The notes below the pieces were generated by a model. That model made no database searches. It worked only from the letters and a program-made list of their open reading frames with translations, and was not told the origin of the DNA. From contig NZ_JAKNDA010000003.1 of the NCBI RefSeq assembly GCF_023155095.1, positions 124,001-188,000 on the forward strand: DNA of 64,000 bases, read 5' to 3'. This document shows, in pieces, positions 29,376-38,946 of this stretch (its first letter is position 1; every line of letters begins with the position of its first letter). Made by a program: the position numbers and the translations under genes. Origin of the DNA: Idiomarina aminovorans. GTDB taxonomy: Bacteria > Pseudomonadota > Gammaproteobacteria > Enterobacterales > Alteromonadaceae.

Positions 29376-30461
29376 CTATTCTTCAGACGGTACGGTAAAT
29401 CGGGCTACCCGGCCACTGCGAAACTGACCCATATCAACTGTATTACCGTTGAAACTTATTTTAGCAGCTTCAGGTTTACACAGTGTCACTGAAAATGGTG
29501 CATTGCCCGGAACCGGCATCCGGTAGCCAGCGGCTTTTACGCCCACAGCCTGTGTTTCACCAGAAGCATCATCAATTTTGACCCAACATTCTTCATTAAA
29601 TTCTAACACCAAACTCGCCGCACTGGCTTCTGCCGGCGCGGCTTGTTCTGTTGCCGCTTGATCAGCTTCTGCTGGTTCGTTTTCTGTCTGTTCGTTATTT
29701 TCAGCCGGCGACTCGTCAGTATCGGCTGTGTCAGCAATAGGTTCAACGGCCATTGGATCAGAACTACCAGACTCACCGCCAGCTTCTTCGGCTTCTTCTG
29801 TCGGCTCCTGAACTGACTCTACAGCAACGTTAGTATCATCCGTTTCCACTTCTGATTCTAAAACCGCTTCGTCTTCATCCGGTTGAATTTGTGGCTCCGT
29901 TGGCTGATTTGAAATTTTAATCCCACCAACACTGCCAGCTTCGTCATTTTCGTTCGCGGGAGCAACTTCGGAGCTTTCCTGCATTCCGGTTGCGCCTTCA
30001 CTAAATCCAAGATCCGGCTCCTGCCACCACCAAATGACCAGAGCAATAACAATAATAATAACCACATAGGTGATCAGCATTAAGCGGTTATCATTTTCCT
30101 CATGCTTTTTTCGTCTTGAGAAGCTTTGCATCTGGCTGCTTTCAACTTCCTGAAAGCCTTTAGCTTTGTACGCTTTAAACAGCTCAGTGTCATCCAGATC
30201 AAGCAGTTTCGCATAAGATCTTAGATAACCTTTAATGAAGGTTGCCGTAGAAAAACTTGAGTAGTCGTCGGCTTCCAGCAATTCAATAATTTCTTTTCGC
30301 AAACGCAACTGGTCTGCCACCTCACGCGGGCTTAAACCTTTAGCTTCGCGGGCTTCTTTGAGTATTTCACCAGGACTTTTACTCGGCTGTTGTTTTGTTT
30401 CTTGTGCCGCTTCTGGTTCTGTGTTTTCGTTATCTTTGGTTGATTCGTTTTCAGCAGTCAT
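29376..30461 (-). CDS. rodZ: Cytoskeleton protein RodZ
   Basis: Links MreB to the wall machinery. Helix-turn-helix domain at residues 30-100 ([21 protein letters not shown]), one membrane span ([18 protein letters not shown]), a long acidic Glu/Ala/Pro linker, and a C-terminal beta domain ([17 protein letters not shown]). ATG 30461 is chosen since the further-upstream start would run into pilW; no strong ribosome site is evident. About 361 residues. Confidence 0.93.
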   Translation of the reverse strand: MTAENESTKDNENTEPEAAQETKQQPSKSPGEILKEAREAKGLSPREVADQLRLRKEIIELLEADDYSSFSTATFIKGYLRSYAKLLDLDDTELFKAYKAKGFQEVESSQMQSFSRRKKHEENDNRLMLITYVVIIIVIALVIWWWQEPDLGFSEGATGMQESSEVAPANENDEAGSVGGIKISNQPTEPQIQPDEDEAVLESEVETDDTNVAVESVQEPTEEAEEAGGESGSSDPMAVEPIADTADTDESPAENNEQTENEPAEADQAATEQAAPAEASAASLVLEFNEECWVKIDDASGETQAVGVKAAGYRMPVPGNAPFSVTLCKPEAAKISFNGNTVDMGQFRSGRVARFTVPSEE

Positions 30462-30481
30462 GATTGTAAGGGGTTTCCCTG

Positions 30482-30943
30482 TTAAGGTTGAGCTGCATCG
30501 TGACTTATCTGAGCCAGACATTCAGCCCTATTGGCATCAACTCTGGCATGATGTGAATAGGCTGGATCCAATGTCACTTTATCAAAATACGTTAGTGCTG
30601 TTTTCCAGTCACCAGCCACACACAATGCAACCGCATAGTTATTGTACAATGCACCGCTCTTAGGTTGCCATGATAATGCCTGTTGGTAAAGTGACAAAGC
30701 TGAATCAATGTCATTTGTCGACAAATACCATTGCCCCAACGCCAGATTAGCGTCAAGAGACTGAGGATTCTTCGTTAATGCTGTTTGCAGATGCGGATAG
30801 GCAAGTTTTAGTTTCCCTTGCGCTAAATAAGCAAGTCCAAGCCGCAACCGTACATCTTTACCCTCAGCAACTGGCTTTTCGGGGTTAGCGGCACAACCGA
30901 ATAGCGCTGCGGCTATCAATAATAAAACGGCTCGCATTATCAC
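30482..30943 (-). CDS. pilW: Short PilF/PilW-type TPR lipoprotein
   Basis: 153 residues with lipobox LFGC and about three TPR repeats (LGLAYLAQGKLKLAYPHLQ, LALGQWYLSTNDIDSALSLY, YNNYAVALCVAGDWKTALTYF). Type IV pilus biogenesis lipoproteins PilF/PilW, which help the PilQ secretin assemble, occupy this rlmN-rodZ position but are usually about 250 residues with six repeats. This copy ends after roughly half of them at a normal stop, 20 bases before rodZ. It may be a shortened ortholog; piloting function is uncertain. Confidence 0.8.
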   Translation of the reverse strand: MIMRAVLLLIAAALFGCAANPEKPVAEGKDVRLRLGLAYLAQGKLKLAYPHLQTALTKNPQSLDANLALGQWYLSTNDIDSALSLYQQALSWQPKSGALYNNYAVALCVAGDWKTALTYFDKVTLDPAYSHHARVDANRAECLAQISHDAAQP

Positions 30944-30970
30944 ACTCCCTGTGTCTGCGATTCTGTTAAT

Positions 30971-32107
30971 TTACGCGGTCTTTACAGCTATTGATTCCCC
31001 ACCACGCTGCTTCTCCTGACGCTTCAGTATGCGTTTGGTACGATCAATGACATCACCAACCAATTGCCCACAAGCTGCATCAATATCATCACCGCGAGTT
31101 TTCCTGATCATCACCGTGAAACCATACTCCATCAGTACCTTAGCAAAGCGGTCAATACGCGAGTTACTGGAACGCCCGTAATCGGAGCCCGGAAACGGGT
31201 TAAACGGAATGAGGTTAATTTTGCTTGGGGTATCTTTTAAAGTTTTCGCCAGCGCATGTGCTTGATCGGTGGAATCATTCACATGGTCCAGCATGACATA
31301 CTCTACCGTTACCTTATGCTGAGCTTTTGACTGCTCAACATAACGACGGCTGGATGCCAGAAATTGTTCAATATCGTACTTTTTGTTGACCGGTACTATC
31401 TCATTACGCAGCTCGTCGTCTGGTGCGTGCAACGAAATAGCCAACATCACATCAATACGTTCGCGCAGTTTTTCCAACGCCGGAACAACACCTGAAGTGC
31501 TCAACGTAACACGACGCTTTGATAAACCAAAGCCCAGGTCGTCTAACATCAATTCCATTGCCGGAACAACATTGTTCAAGTTCAGCAAAGGTTCACCCAT
31601 GCCCATCATGACAACGTTGGTAACCGGTTTAATTCCGGTTTTGCCGTAAGCACCAAGTAGCTGGTTAACCCGCCATACCTGACCAATGATTTCTGCCACA
31701 CTCAGGTTACGGTTAAAGCCCTGAGCCCCGGTTGAACAGAAAGTGCATTCCAGTGCACAGCCCACTTGAGATGAAACACACAAGGTTGTGCGATCACCTT
31801 CGGGTATCCAAACGGTTTCAACATCCTGACCGTCAAACAAGGTCATGGCAAATTTAATGGTGCCATCCGATGACTGCTGTTGTTCGCGAACCTCAGGAGC
31901 ACGTATTTCGGCAACCTGCTTGAGTTTTTCACGCAGAGCTTTATTGAGATTGGTCATCTCATCAAAGTCATCGACACAAAAATGATACAACCATTTCATC
32001 ACCTGTTCCGCACGAAACGGTTTCTCACCCATTTCACGAAAGAATTCTTTAACCCCTTCACGATTCAGGTCGAGTAAGTTCACTTTTTTATCAATTGCGT
32101 TGGTCAT
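30971..32107 (-). CDS. rlmN: Dual-specificity RNA methyltransferase RlmN
   Basis: Radical SAM enzyme that methylates C2 of A2503 in 23S rRNA and A37 in some tRNAs. The iron-sulfur motif [15 protein letters not shown] and the C-terminal catalytic Cys in DIDAACGQL are both present. 378 residues, full length. Confidence 0.97.
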   Translation of the reverse strand: MTNAIDKKVNLLDLNREGVKEFFREMGEKPFRAEQVMKWLYHFCVDDFDEMTNLNKALREKLKQVAEIRAPEVREQQQSSDGTIKFAMTLFDGQDVETVWIPEGDRTTLCVSSQVGCALECTFCSTGAQGFNRNLSVAEIIGQVWRVNQLLGAYGKTGIKPVTNVVMMGMGEPLLNLNNVVPAMELMLDDLGFGLSKRRVTLSTSGVVPALEKLRERIDVMLAISLHAPDDELRNEIVPVNKKYDIEQFLASSRRYVEQSKAQHKVTVEYVMLDHVNDSTDQAHALAKTLKDTPSKINLIPFNPFPGSDYGRSSNSRIDRFAKVLMEYGFTVMIRKTRGDDIDAACGQLVGDVIDRTKRILKRQEKQRGGESIAVKTA

Positions 32108-32127
32108 AAAGCTCCGGTTTTCTTACG

Positions 32128-32181
32128 TGTAGCCTGACGTTTACGTCAGGATGTGACCTGATGCAATAGCATCAGGCTACA
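32128..32181. repeat. Interlocked inverted repeats between ndk and rlmN
   Basis: Two hairpins sit side by side: CCTGACGT/ACGTCAGG (32133-32150) and CCTGATGC/GCATCAGG (32157-32176). Their outermost arms, TGTAGCCTGA (32128-32137) and TCAGGCTACA (32172-32181), are also perfectly complementary, so the whole 54 bp can fold as one long arm enclosing a short inner pair, or as two separate hairpins. A T-run follows only on the plus side. It lies in the leader of rlmN. Confidence 0.85.
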
Positions 32182-32194
32182 TCTTTTTTATGTC

Positions 32195-32626
32195 TTAGCG
32201 AGTGCGCTGGCAAACTTCTTCGTCACTGAAGAAATACGCAATTTCGCGCGCCGCAGATTCAGTTGCATCTGAACCATGTACCGCATTTTCGTCGATAGTT
32301 TCAGCATAGTCGGCACGGATAGTTCCTGCCAGTGCTTCTGCTGGATTTGTCGCACCCATGATGTCACGGTTTTTACGAACCGCATCTTCGCCTTCCAGAA
32401 CCTGAACAACGATAGGACCTGAAGTCATAAATTCAACTAAAGCACCGAAGAAAGGACGTTCCTTATGTTCCGCGTAAAAACCTTCCGCCTGTTCTTTGCT
32501 TAAGTGCATCATTTTAGCACCAACAATGCGAAGACCCGCAGATTCAAAACGGTTGTAGATAGCGCCAATTAAGTTTTTTGCAACTGCATCAGGCTTGATG
32601 ATTGATAGAGTACGCTCTAAAGCCAT
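32195..32626 (-). CDS. ndk: Nucleoside diphosphate kinase
   Basis: 143 residues. Transfers phosphate to NDPs via a phospho-histidine in [17 protein letters not shown]-terminal [15 protein letters not shown] is diagnostic. ATG 32626 is chosen over one five codons upstream since it gives the standard MALERTLSI start with GGAG nearby. Confidence 0.97.
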   Translation of the reverse strand: MALERTLSIIKPDAVAKNLIGAIYNRFESAGLRIVGAKMMHLSKEQAEGFYAEHKERPFFGALVEFMTSGPIVVQVLEGEDAVRKNRDIMGATNPAEALAGTIRADYAETIDENAVHGSDATESAAREIAYFFSDEEVCQRTR

Positions 32627-32791
32627 GGTTATAAACTCCAATAAATATAAGGGATAAGTTAGTCGCGCGGATTATACGTGAGATCAGCACAAAAATCGAA
32701 TACCCAGTGATTGTTTTTTCACTGACTCTAAGCTAGGATGATATTACAAATTAGCCATATAGACGTCCATTTAACGATAAGGAGTTATTAC

Positions 32792-33337
32792 ATGGCGAGC
32801 AATGAATACGAACAAGCCACTCTCGGCGGCGGCTGCTTCTGGTGTGTTGAGTCTGCCTTCTTGCAAGTAAAAGGCATTCAGTCTGTTAAGTCAGGATACA
32901 CTGGCGGTCATACAACTGATCCAACCTACGAGCAGGTTTGCAGTGGTGCAACCGGTCATGCCGAAGTCGCACAACTCGAGTACGATCCGGAGCAGATCTC
33001 TTACCGTCAAATCTTAGAAATCTTTTTCACCCTGCACGATCCGACTCAGGTAAACCGTCAGGGCAATGATGTCGGTACGCAATATCGCACATCAATTTTC
33101 TATCATAACGATGAGCAAAAGCGGGAAGCCGAAAAAATTATTGCAGAGCTAGAAGCTGACAATGCATTTGCAGACCCTATCGTAACCGAGGTAACGGAGC
33201 TGGGCACGTTTTATCCGGCAGAGGATTATCACGAAAACTACTACGCCAGAAACCCGGAAAACCCCTATTGTCAGGCGGTCATTTCACCGAAGCTGGCTAA
33301 ATTCCGTAAAACCTTTGCGGGTCTGCTGAAAGACTAA
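32792..33337 (+). CDS. msrA: Peptide methionine-S-sulfoxide reductase MsrA
   Basis: Repairs S-form methionine sulfoxide. Active-site motif [12 protein letters not shown], followed by [24 protein letters not shown] is 7 bases before ATG 32792, giving 181 residues; the frame is open 18 codons further but without a ribosome site. The last bases overlap the end of the convergent iscS by four bases. Confidence 0.95.
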   Translation: MASNEYEQATLGGGCFWCVESAFLQVKGIQSVKSGYTGGHTTDPTYEQVCSGATGHAEVAQLEYDPEQISYRQILEIFFTLHDPTQVNRQGNDVGTQYRTSIFYHNDEQKREAEKIIAELEADNAFADPIVTEVTELGTFYPAEDYHENYYARNPENPYCQAVISPKLAKFRKTFAGLLKD

Positions 33338-34491
33338 GCAGCACCTCTTAAAGTACCGATAGTGCGGAGGATGAGTTCTACTGCACTGTCGATATCATCT
33401 TCGGACGTGTAACGACCGATACTAAAACGCAGCGAGCTCATTGCCAGTTCGTGTTTAACCCCTAACGCGCTTAAGACATACGAAGGTTCAACACTGGCCG
33501 AAGTGCAGGCAGAGCCTGAAGAGAGCGCGAGATCTTTTAATGCCATTAACAACAGTTCGCCATCGACTCCGGCAAAACTGATATTCGTAATATGTGGCAC
33601 GCGTTGCTGCTCTGAGCCATTTAAGGTCACACCTTGCAACGGGCTAATTCCTGTCCATAATCGCTGACGCAAGTTTTCAATTCGTGCAGGTTCCAGCTCC
33701 AACTCATTACGCGCCATTTCCGCCGCCACACCCATACCAACAATTTGATGAGTGGGTAACGTACCTGAACGCATACCGCGCTCATGACCGCCACCGTGCA
33801 TTTGTGCCAGCAAGCGAACCCTGGGCGCACGACGCACATACAATGCACCAATGCCTTTAGGTCCATACATTTTATGAGCGGAAAGAGACATTAAATCAAC
33901 TGGCAGCTTGGCCATATCCATAGGCACTTTACCGGAGGCTTGCGCAGCATCCACATGAAACAAGGTGCCATTTTCGCGGCATGAATCGCCAATAGCCGCT
34001 ATATCCTGAATAACGCCAATTTCGTTGTTCACCAGCATAACGCTGACCAGCACAGTATCTTCTCGCAAGGCTGAGCGGAACTTATCCATATCCAGCAAAC
34101 CGTCACTACCAACGTCCAGGTATGTGACTTCAAAACCTTCTTTCTCCATCTGAGCACAAGTGTCCAGTACCGCTTTATGCTCGGTTTTCAAGGTAATAAT
34201 GTGCTTTCCTTTAGCGGAGTAATACTGAGCTGCGCCTTTTATCGCCAGGTTATCTGACTCGGTTGCCCCGGAGGTAAATACAATTTCACGCGCGTCGGCA
34301 TTGATAAGCTCCGCCACTTGATGACGACCAATATCAACCGCTTCTTCAGCCTGCCAACCGTATTTATGAGAGCGCGACGCCGGGTTGCCGAAAAGTCCGT
34401 CCTGAGTTAAACAACCCATCATTTTCTCTGCAACAACAGGATCAACCGGCGTAGTTGCAGCATAATCGAAATAAATCGGTAACTTAGGCAC
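33334..34491 (-). CDS. iscS: Cysteine desulfurase IscS, C-terminally short
   Basis: PLP enzyme that removes sulfur from cysteine. [10 protein letters not shown] holds the PLP lysine; [17 protein letters not shown] holds the persulfide cysteine; the N-terminus tracks E. coli IscS closely. It has 385 residues and stops at IGTLRGAA, where E. coli IscS (404 residues) continues with about 20 more residues ending in a WAHH tail. That tail is part of the IscU-binding region. iscU, iscA, hscBA and fdx are absent downstream; msrA converges immediately. The enzyme may serve tRNA thiolation and other sulfur acceptors. Confidence 0.93.
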   Translation of the reverse strand: MPKLPIYFDYAATTPVDPVVAEKMMGCLTQDGLFGNPASRSHKYGWQAEEAVDIGRHQVAELINADAREIVFTSGATESDNLAIKGAAQYYSAKGKHIITLKTEHKAVLDTCAQMEKEGFEVTYLDVGSDGLLDMDKFRSALREDTVLVSVMLVNNEIGVIQDIAAIGDSCRENGTLFHVDAAQASGKVPMDMAKLPVDLMSLSAHKMYGPKGIGALYVRRAPRVRLLAQMHGGGHERGMRSGTLPTHQIVGMGVAAEMARNELELEPARIENLRQRLWTGISPLQGVTLNGSEQQRVPHITNISFAGVDGELLLMALKDLALSSGSACTSASVEPSYVLSALGVKHELAMSSLRFSIGRYTSEDDIDSAVELILRTIGTLRGAA

Positions 34492-34520
34492 TGGAGGCTC
34501 CTGACAATCTAAAGGTGGTA

Positions 34521-35000
34521 TTATAGGTGAGAGTTTAACTTAATCTCTTCTTCATTGTGATTATGCAGCGAGCTTTGTCGGTGCAGAACGTTACCAACGT
34601 CCTGCTTATTCATGAGTTCAGCTAACGTAATTCCATCCAGAAAGTCAGCAATTCTCTCACTCAGACCTTCCCACAAAGAATGCGTTAAACAACGCTCGCC
34701 GCCCTGACAATTGGCTTTTCCCTGACAGCGGGTGGCATCAATGGATTCATCTACGGCATGAATAACTGCTCCGACAGAAATATCTGTCGGCAAACAACCT
34801 AAGCGATAACCACCACCGGGACCGCGTACGCTGTCGACTAATCCATGCTTGCGCAAACGTGCGAATAATTGCTCCAAATAAGACAGTGATATGCCCTGAC
34901 GCTCAGAAATGTCCGCTAACGGCACGGGGCCATTCGCCGTGAAAAGCGCAACATCCAGCATAGCTGTGACTGCGTATCGACCTTTTGACGTCAGGCGCAT
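34521..35000 (-). CDS. iscR: Iron-sulfur regulator IscR
   Basis: Rrf2-family repressor. ATG 35000 gives [19 protein letters not shown], the normal start, with GAGGAAC upstream; 159 residues. The cluster ligands are present: three Cys spaced by five residues (in [13 protein letters not shown]) and the following His (CLTH). Recognition helix in [17 protein letters not shown]. Directly upstream of iscS, under a type 1 IscR site. Confidence 0.95.
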   Translation of the reverse strand: MRLTSKGRYAVTAMLDVALFTANGPVPLADISERQGISLSYLEQLFARLRKHGLVDSVRGPGGGYRLGCLPTDISVGAVIHAVDESIDATRCQGKANCQGGERCLTHSLWEGLSERIADFLDGITLAELMNKQDVGNVLHRQSSLHNHNEEEIKLNSHL

Positions 35001-35044
35001 GATAGTTCCTCTGCTGTTTAATTGATTATTATTATTACTGGCAA

Positions 35045-35076
35045 ATTCTACATTCCCGACTGTTTTAGTCAAGTAT
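35045..35076 (-). promoter_or_regulatory. iscR promoter with IscR type 1 site
   Basis: On the minus strand the 25 bases 35076-35052 read ATACTTGACTAAAACAGTC then GGGAAT. They match the published 25-bp type 1 IscR consensus at every informative position except one near the 3' end. The site contains the -35 (TTGACT); a -10 TAGAAT (35050-35045) follows after 16 bases. Holo-IscR would therefore repress its own operon. The site overlaps the last codons of trmJ. Confidence 0.88.
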
Positions 35077-35791
35077 TACCTGTCGATTTATCAATCGAAG
35101 CCAACATACCCCGTAAAATATTAATTTCATTTTCCTCCGGCCGGGCGCGGTTAAATAAACGACGTAACTTTGTCATTACCTGCCCGGGGTGCTGAGGAAC
35201 AATAAATCCAGTATCACCTAAGGTTGTTTCAAGGTGCTGGTAAAACCGTTCTAAATCTTCAGCTCGCGGGTATTCCGGCAAGTCTCCGGTAGCCCGTTGT
35301 TTCGACGCCAACCATTGCATGCGCAACTCGTAACTCACCGTTTGTACCGCCATCGCTAAGTTCAGCGAGCTGTAATCCGGGTTAGTCGGTATATGCAGGT
35401 GAAACTGGCTTAGCTGCAACTCTTCGTTAGTCAGTCCGCTGTTTTCGCGGCCAAAGACCAAAGCGACCTGATGTTTTCCTGCTTCATCTAAAACCTTGGT
35501 AGCACAATCCCGCGGACCCAGTAAAGGCCAGTCCAGTGTTCGGTTGCGGGCACTGGTTGCAATAACCAACCCGCAGTCAGCAATGGCTTCCTGCAACGTG
35601 TCTACAATAGTCGCCGATGCCAGAATATCCGTTGCACCTGCTGCTAACGCCGATGCATGGCTGTCAGGCTCCTGCACAGGGTCAACTAAAGTAAGTTTAG
35701 ACAGCCCCATAGTTTTCATGGCGCGGGCAACAGAACCAATGTTTCCGGTGTGGGACGTGTTCACCAGAACAATACGTATGTTATCAAGCAT
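35069..35791 (-). CDS. trmJ: tRNA 2'-O-methyltransferase TrmJ
   Basis: SPOUT-class enzyme methylating position 32 of t[28 protein letters not shown] is the N-terminal motif 1 region; [14 protein letters not shown] and [14 protein letters not shown] form the knotted SAM site. ATG 35791 gives 240 residues with GAGGAAAA upstream; earlier in-frame ATGs would overlap the divergent suhB. The trmJ-iscR order is conserved in gammaproteobacteria. Confidence 0.94.
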   Translation of the reverse strand: MLDNIRIVLVNTSHTGNIGSVARAMKTMGLSKLTLVDPVQEPDSHASALAAGATDILASATIVDTLQEAIADCGLVIATSARNRTLDWPLLGPRDCATKVLDEAGKHQVALVFGRENSGLTNEELQLSQFHLHIPTNPDYSSLNLAMAVQTVSYELRMQWLASKQRATGDLPEYPRAEDLERFYQHLETTLGDTGFIVPQHPGQVMTKLRRLFNRARPEENEINILRGMLASIDKSTGNT

Positions 35792-35899
35792 CGCGTTTTC
35801 CTCAGGTTTTTCTCGGCTTATGGAAAAGTTTGGCATGATACCGTAACACTGGTATGATCCGCGACCGAAAATTGTTCTTTTACAGCACAGGTAATTGGT

Positions 35900-36676
35900 A
35901 TGCATCCGATGTTAAATATTGCGGTGCGCGCAGCGCGTGCAGCCGGCAAAATTCTAGTTAAAAATTTCGACCAGGGAAGCCCCATTGAAGCCGAATCAAA
36001 AGGCTTAAACGACTGGGTAACAGATATGGATAAAGCCGCAGAACAGGCAATTATCAACACCATCAAAAAGTCTTATCCTGATCACGGCATCATTGCAGAA
36101 GAAAGCGGTACTCAAACGGGAAAAGACAACGATTTTCAATGGGTTATTGATCCGCTCGACGGCACCACCAATTACATGCGCGGTATCCCTCACTTTTGTA
36201 TTTCTATAGCTTTGCTTCACAAAGGCTCTGTTCAACAGGCCGTTGTTTACGATCCTATGCGCGAAGAATTGTTCACCGCAACTCGCGGCGCGGGTGCGCA
36301 GTTAAATGGTCGTCGCTTGCGTATTTCACCTAAAGTAGAATTGAAAGGCGCCATTCTGGCCACCGGCTTCCCGTTTAAAATGAAAAGCCGTATGCCCGAA
36401 TATTTGGAAATGTTCAGTACCTTGTTTGAGCATTGCGCCGATATTCGTCGTGCGGGCGCAGCCGCACTAGATTTAGCCTACGTTGCTGCCGCACGCCACG
36501 ATGCATTCTGGGAAATGGGTCTTAAGCCCTGGGATATGTTGGCCGGCGAATTATTGGTGCGCGAAGCCGGAGGCATCGTCAGCGACTTTCAGGGCGGCCA
36601 CAACTACATTCAGTCAGGCAACATAGCAGCCGGTGCGCCGAAAGCATTAAAACAAATGCTGGCACAAATTCGCTGA
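35900..36676 (+). CDS. suhB: Inositol-1-monophosphatase SuhB
   Basis: 258 residues. Metal-site motifs [26 protein letters not shown] and [11 protein letters not shown]-like [17 protein letters not shown] are complete. In E. coli SuhB also joins the rRNA antitermination complex. Divergent from trmJ, the usual arrangement. Confidence 0.95.
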   Translation: MHPMLNIAVRAARAAGKILVKNFDQGSPIEAESKGLNDWVTDMDKAAEQAIINTIKKSYPDHGIIAEESGTQTGKDNDFQWVIDPLDGTTNYMRGIPHFCISIALLHKGSVQQAVVYDPMREELFTATRGAGAQLNGRRLRISPKVELKGAILATGFPFKMKSRMPEYLEMFSTLFEHCADIRRAGAAALDLAYVAAARHDAFWEMGLKPWDMLAGELLVREAGGIVSDFQGGHNYIQSGNIAAGAPKALKQMLAQIR

Positions 36677-36715
36677 GCTCTTTGATAACTAAAGAGCAGT
36701 AAGCCGAAAAGCAAA

Positions 36716-36752
36716 AACGCCGTCTGAGGTTACCCAGACGGCGTTCTTTTTT
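36716..36752. terminator. Terminator shared by suhB and the DUF3545 gene
   Basis: AACGCCGTCTG and CAGACGGCGTT form an 11-bp stem with an 8-base loop and a CTTTTTT tract on the plus strand. The tract touches the stop codon of the convergent small gene. Confidence 0.92.
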
Positions 36753-36921
36753 ATAATTCGATTTCTTCCAAATCGAGATCTAGCGAGTAGTCCATATCAG
36801 AGAGTTCTTCCCGTAACCGGTACTTTTCCTTCAGTTGTTCTATTTCACGCCACTTACGTTTTCCGGCGCGACCTTTACCAGACTTGTCATTTACCTTTTG
36901 CAGTTCTTCTGAATTATCCAT
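36751..36921 (-). CDS. Small DUF3545-type protein
   Basis: 56 residues, highly charged. The central KRKWREIEQLKEKYRLREEL followed by an acidic C-terminus (DLDLEEIEL) resembles the DUF3545 family of small proteins found in Vibrio and Alteromonadales; no function is known for it. AGAGGT lies 6 bases before ATG 36921. The gene ends exactly at the suhB terminator. Confidence 0.8.
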   Translation of the reverse strand: MDNSEELQKVNDKSGKGRAGKRKWREIEQLKEKYRLREELSDMDYSLDLDLEEIEL

Positions 36922-37089
36922 GGTATGACCTCTGTTCTTTTTGATACAACTTTTCTAATTATGGTATTAGCGCTGTGACAAATCTGTTTTTTAACAAAAA
37001 AGCCACAATTCATAACTACCACACGCAAGGCCACATTAAAAGAACTTTGTTACTGTTTTGTTAATAAGTTATGGCAAAGGTGTGAAGAA

Positions 37090-37542
37090 TTAGGTGATTA
37101 GCTCAACCTGAGGGTAGTTCGTCTTAAAGAAGTTCTGGACGGAATCAAATTGCTGAATTGGAAACACATAATGATGGCTGATTTGGTAATTAAAAGGGAA
37201 GCTCAAAATAGCGAAGTTTTTATCGTATTCACCAACAGCCACTCGCTTTAACTTTTTAGCTGGCACTTGCTCAAGACCGACCCGCAATTGCTCACCTTGT
37301 ACATCAAGCAAGGCCATCATATTTTTTACTTCGCTTATGTTATGGGAGTTACTTGCAAAAGCGTCAGGGTGAATATAAAAAGCCAACAAAACCAGCATAG
37401 CCCCATATAACTGTCCCCAAAATCCTAAATCAAAATAAAACAAGGCCAAATAGGGAAGAAAGACCAGGGCAAATCGAAACCATTTCGGAATTTTTATAAT
37501 GTATTGATTAAATTTTTCTTTGGAGCTTTGGTTTTGATTCAT
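37090..37542 (-). CDS. Unrecognised small membrane protein, second of a pair
   Basis: 150 residues. Two close membrane spans near residues 22-58 (FRFALVFLPYLALFYFDL and QLYGAMLVLLAFYIH) are followed by a soluble beta-rich domain with KLKRVAVGEYDKNFAILSF. I do not recognise the family. Its ATG overlaps the stop of the preceding gene by four bases, so the two proteins are co-translated and may act together. Confidence 0.7.
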   Translation of the reverse strand: MNQNQSSKEKFNQYIIKIPKWFRFALVFLPYLALFYFDLGFWGQLYGAMLVLLAFYIHPDAFASNSHNISEVKNMMALLDVQGEQLRVGLEQVPAKKLKRVAVGEYDKNFAILSFPFNYQISHHYVFPIQQFDSVQNFFKTNYPQVELIT

Positions 37543-38006
37543 TTCTCTAGCACTTGTTTAAGCGTGATTAATTGCTGAACAACTTTCTCAAGATTCGCAG
37601 GCAGGCGTTTAGGCTGATAATTCAAAATATACTCAACCAAGCCTTTGCGCTCAATAACCGGTACACTGGGCGGAGAAGACAACTTAACCCGCGCGCTGCG
37701 GTGAGAGAAAAACACTACGCCATCTATCCAGGTTGATGCCCGGTTTTTCTTAAGATGCTCCGCCAAAACATGAATCTGCTTCTTTAAAAGCTTCAGGGTT
37801 TTTAATTCGCCTTTAGCACTCGAGCGCTTAGTGGATGCCGCACCAATAATAGCGAATAGATAAACTAACCCAATAATCCACCAGAAGTTTGGCAATTGAT
37901 ACACCCAAAAGCCCGCAATAGGAGCGCCGATAATAGCAGCCCATAAACGGACTTGGTTTACTTCCTGAGAAAGGCGATTTTTGGTTATGTACTGCGTGTC
38001 GGCCAT
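37539..38006 (-). CDS. Unrecognised small membrane protein, first of a pair
   Basis: 155 residues. Two membrane spans near residues 20-58 (VRLWAAIIGAPIAGFWVYQL and WWIIGLVYLFAIIGAA), then a basic soluble domain. Layout matches its downstream partner (double span, then about 90 cytoplasmic residues), which suggests the two are distant paralogs or form a heteromer. Function unknown. Confidence 0.7.
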   Translation of the reverse strand: MADTQYITKNRLSQEVNQVRLWAAIIGAPIAGFWVYQLPNFWWIIGLVYLFAIIGAASTKRSSAKGELKTLKLLKKQIHVLAEHLKKNRASTWIDGVVFFSHRSARVKLSSPPSVPVIERKGLVEYILNYQPKRLPANLEKVVQQLITLKQVLEK

Positions 38007-38158
38007 GACAGTTACTGCTTGTTCCTGATATCGATTAGTCTTATTTAACCACCAAAGCGCCCAGTCGTCAGCTTCAATCAGAGGTTTCGTTAAGCAAAAT
38101 AAAGATCCGATTAAAGCGCGTAAGCGTAACTCAATGAAAGCATTTAAGTGGGCTGTTT

Positions 38159-38410
38159 ATGGAACTTACTGAATCGGAGCAATCCCGAATTATCGAAATG
38201 GCGTGGGAAGACCGCACGCCATTTGAAGCCATTGAAGAGCAGTTTGGCCTAAAAGAAAAACAGGTCATTAAGTTTATGCGCTCTCAGCTAAAACCCAGCA
38301 GCTTTCGACTCTGGCGCGAACGGGTTTCGGGACGCAATACTAAGCATCGCAAACTGCGTCCCGCTGGAGTGTCCCGCGGCTACTGTCCAACACAGTATAA
38401 ACAGCGGTAG
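38159..38410 (+). CDS. TIGR03643/DUF2805 family protein
   Basis: 83 residues. MAWEDRTPFEAIEEQFGLKEKQVIKFMRSQ is the conserved N-terminal helical region, resembling a helix-turn-helix; the C-terminus is basic (WRERVSGRNTKHRKLRP). Function is not established. It stands alone between divergent and convergent neighbours. Confidence 0.85.
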   Translation: MELTESEQSRIIEMAWEDRTPFEAIEEQFGLKEKQVIKFMRSQLKPSSFRLWRERVSGRNTKHRKLRPAGVSRGYCPTQYKQR

Positions 38411-38421
38411 TTTATACCCGA

Positions 38422-38946
38422 CTAAAGCATGCTCTTCAGAACATTATCTTTGCGAATAAAATGGTGATGCAAAGCCGCTGCAATATGCAAGGCAACTAAA
38501 GCAACCAATGCTAACGCCAGCCAGCCGTGCAACTCTCGAAAAAGCGCATAGGTCTGGATATCCACATTCAGTGCCGCCGGCAAGCGGAACCAGCCAAAGA
38601 CATCAGCTGGCCGCGCCGCAAAATATTGCATTAGATACCCTGAAATTGGCATGGCGAACAACAGTAAATAGAGTAGCCAATGAGCAGCCTGAGCGACAAA
38701 TTTTTGCAGATTAGATAAATCATTTGGCAATGCCGGAATCTGATGAAAAAAACGATTCACTAAGCGGGCAATAACCAGCACGGCAGCCACAACACCGAAG
38801 GCTTTATGTACCGTCAAAATAGTCAACTGCCAGGGTTCCAGTGAACGAACCATTAATAAACCCGCCGCCAGCATCGAAATAATCAAAGCTGCCATTGCCC
38901 AGTGAAACAAGCGCATCGATAACGAAAACTTTTGTGTATTACTCAT
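38422..38946 (-). CDS. Cytochrome b561
   Basis: Four-span diheme membrane cytochrome, about 174 residues. Heme histidines are visible in the first helix (SMRLFHWAMAALIISML), in VHKAFGVVAAVLV, in AAHWLLYLLLFAMPISGYL and in LHGWLALALVALVALHIAAALHHH. ATG 38946 overlaps the end of the peroxidase gene, so the cytochrome probably delivers electrons from quinol to that periplasmic heme protein. Confidence 0.92.
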   Translation of the reverse strand: MSNTQKFSLSMRLFHWAMAALIISMLAAGLLMVRSLEPWQLTILTVHKAFGVVAAVLVIARLVNRFFHQIPALPNDLSNLQKFVAQAAHWLLYLLLFAMPISGYLMQYFAARPADVFGWFRLPAALNVDIQTYALFRELHGWLALALVALVALHIAAALHHHFIRKDNVLKSML

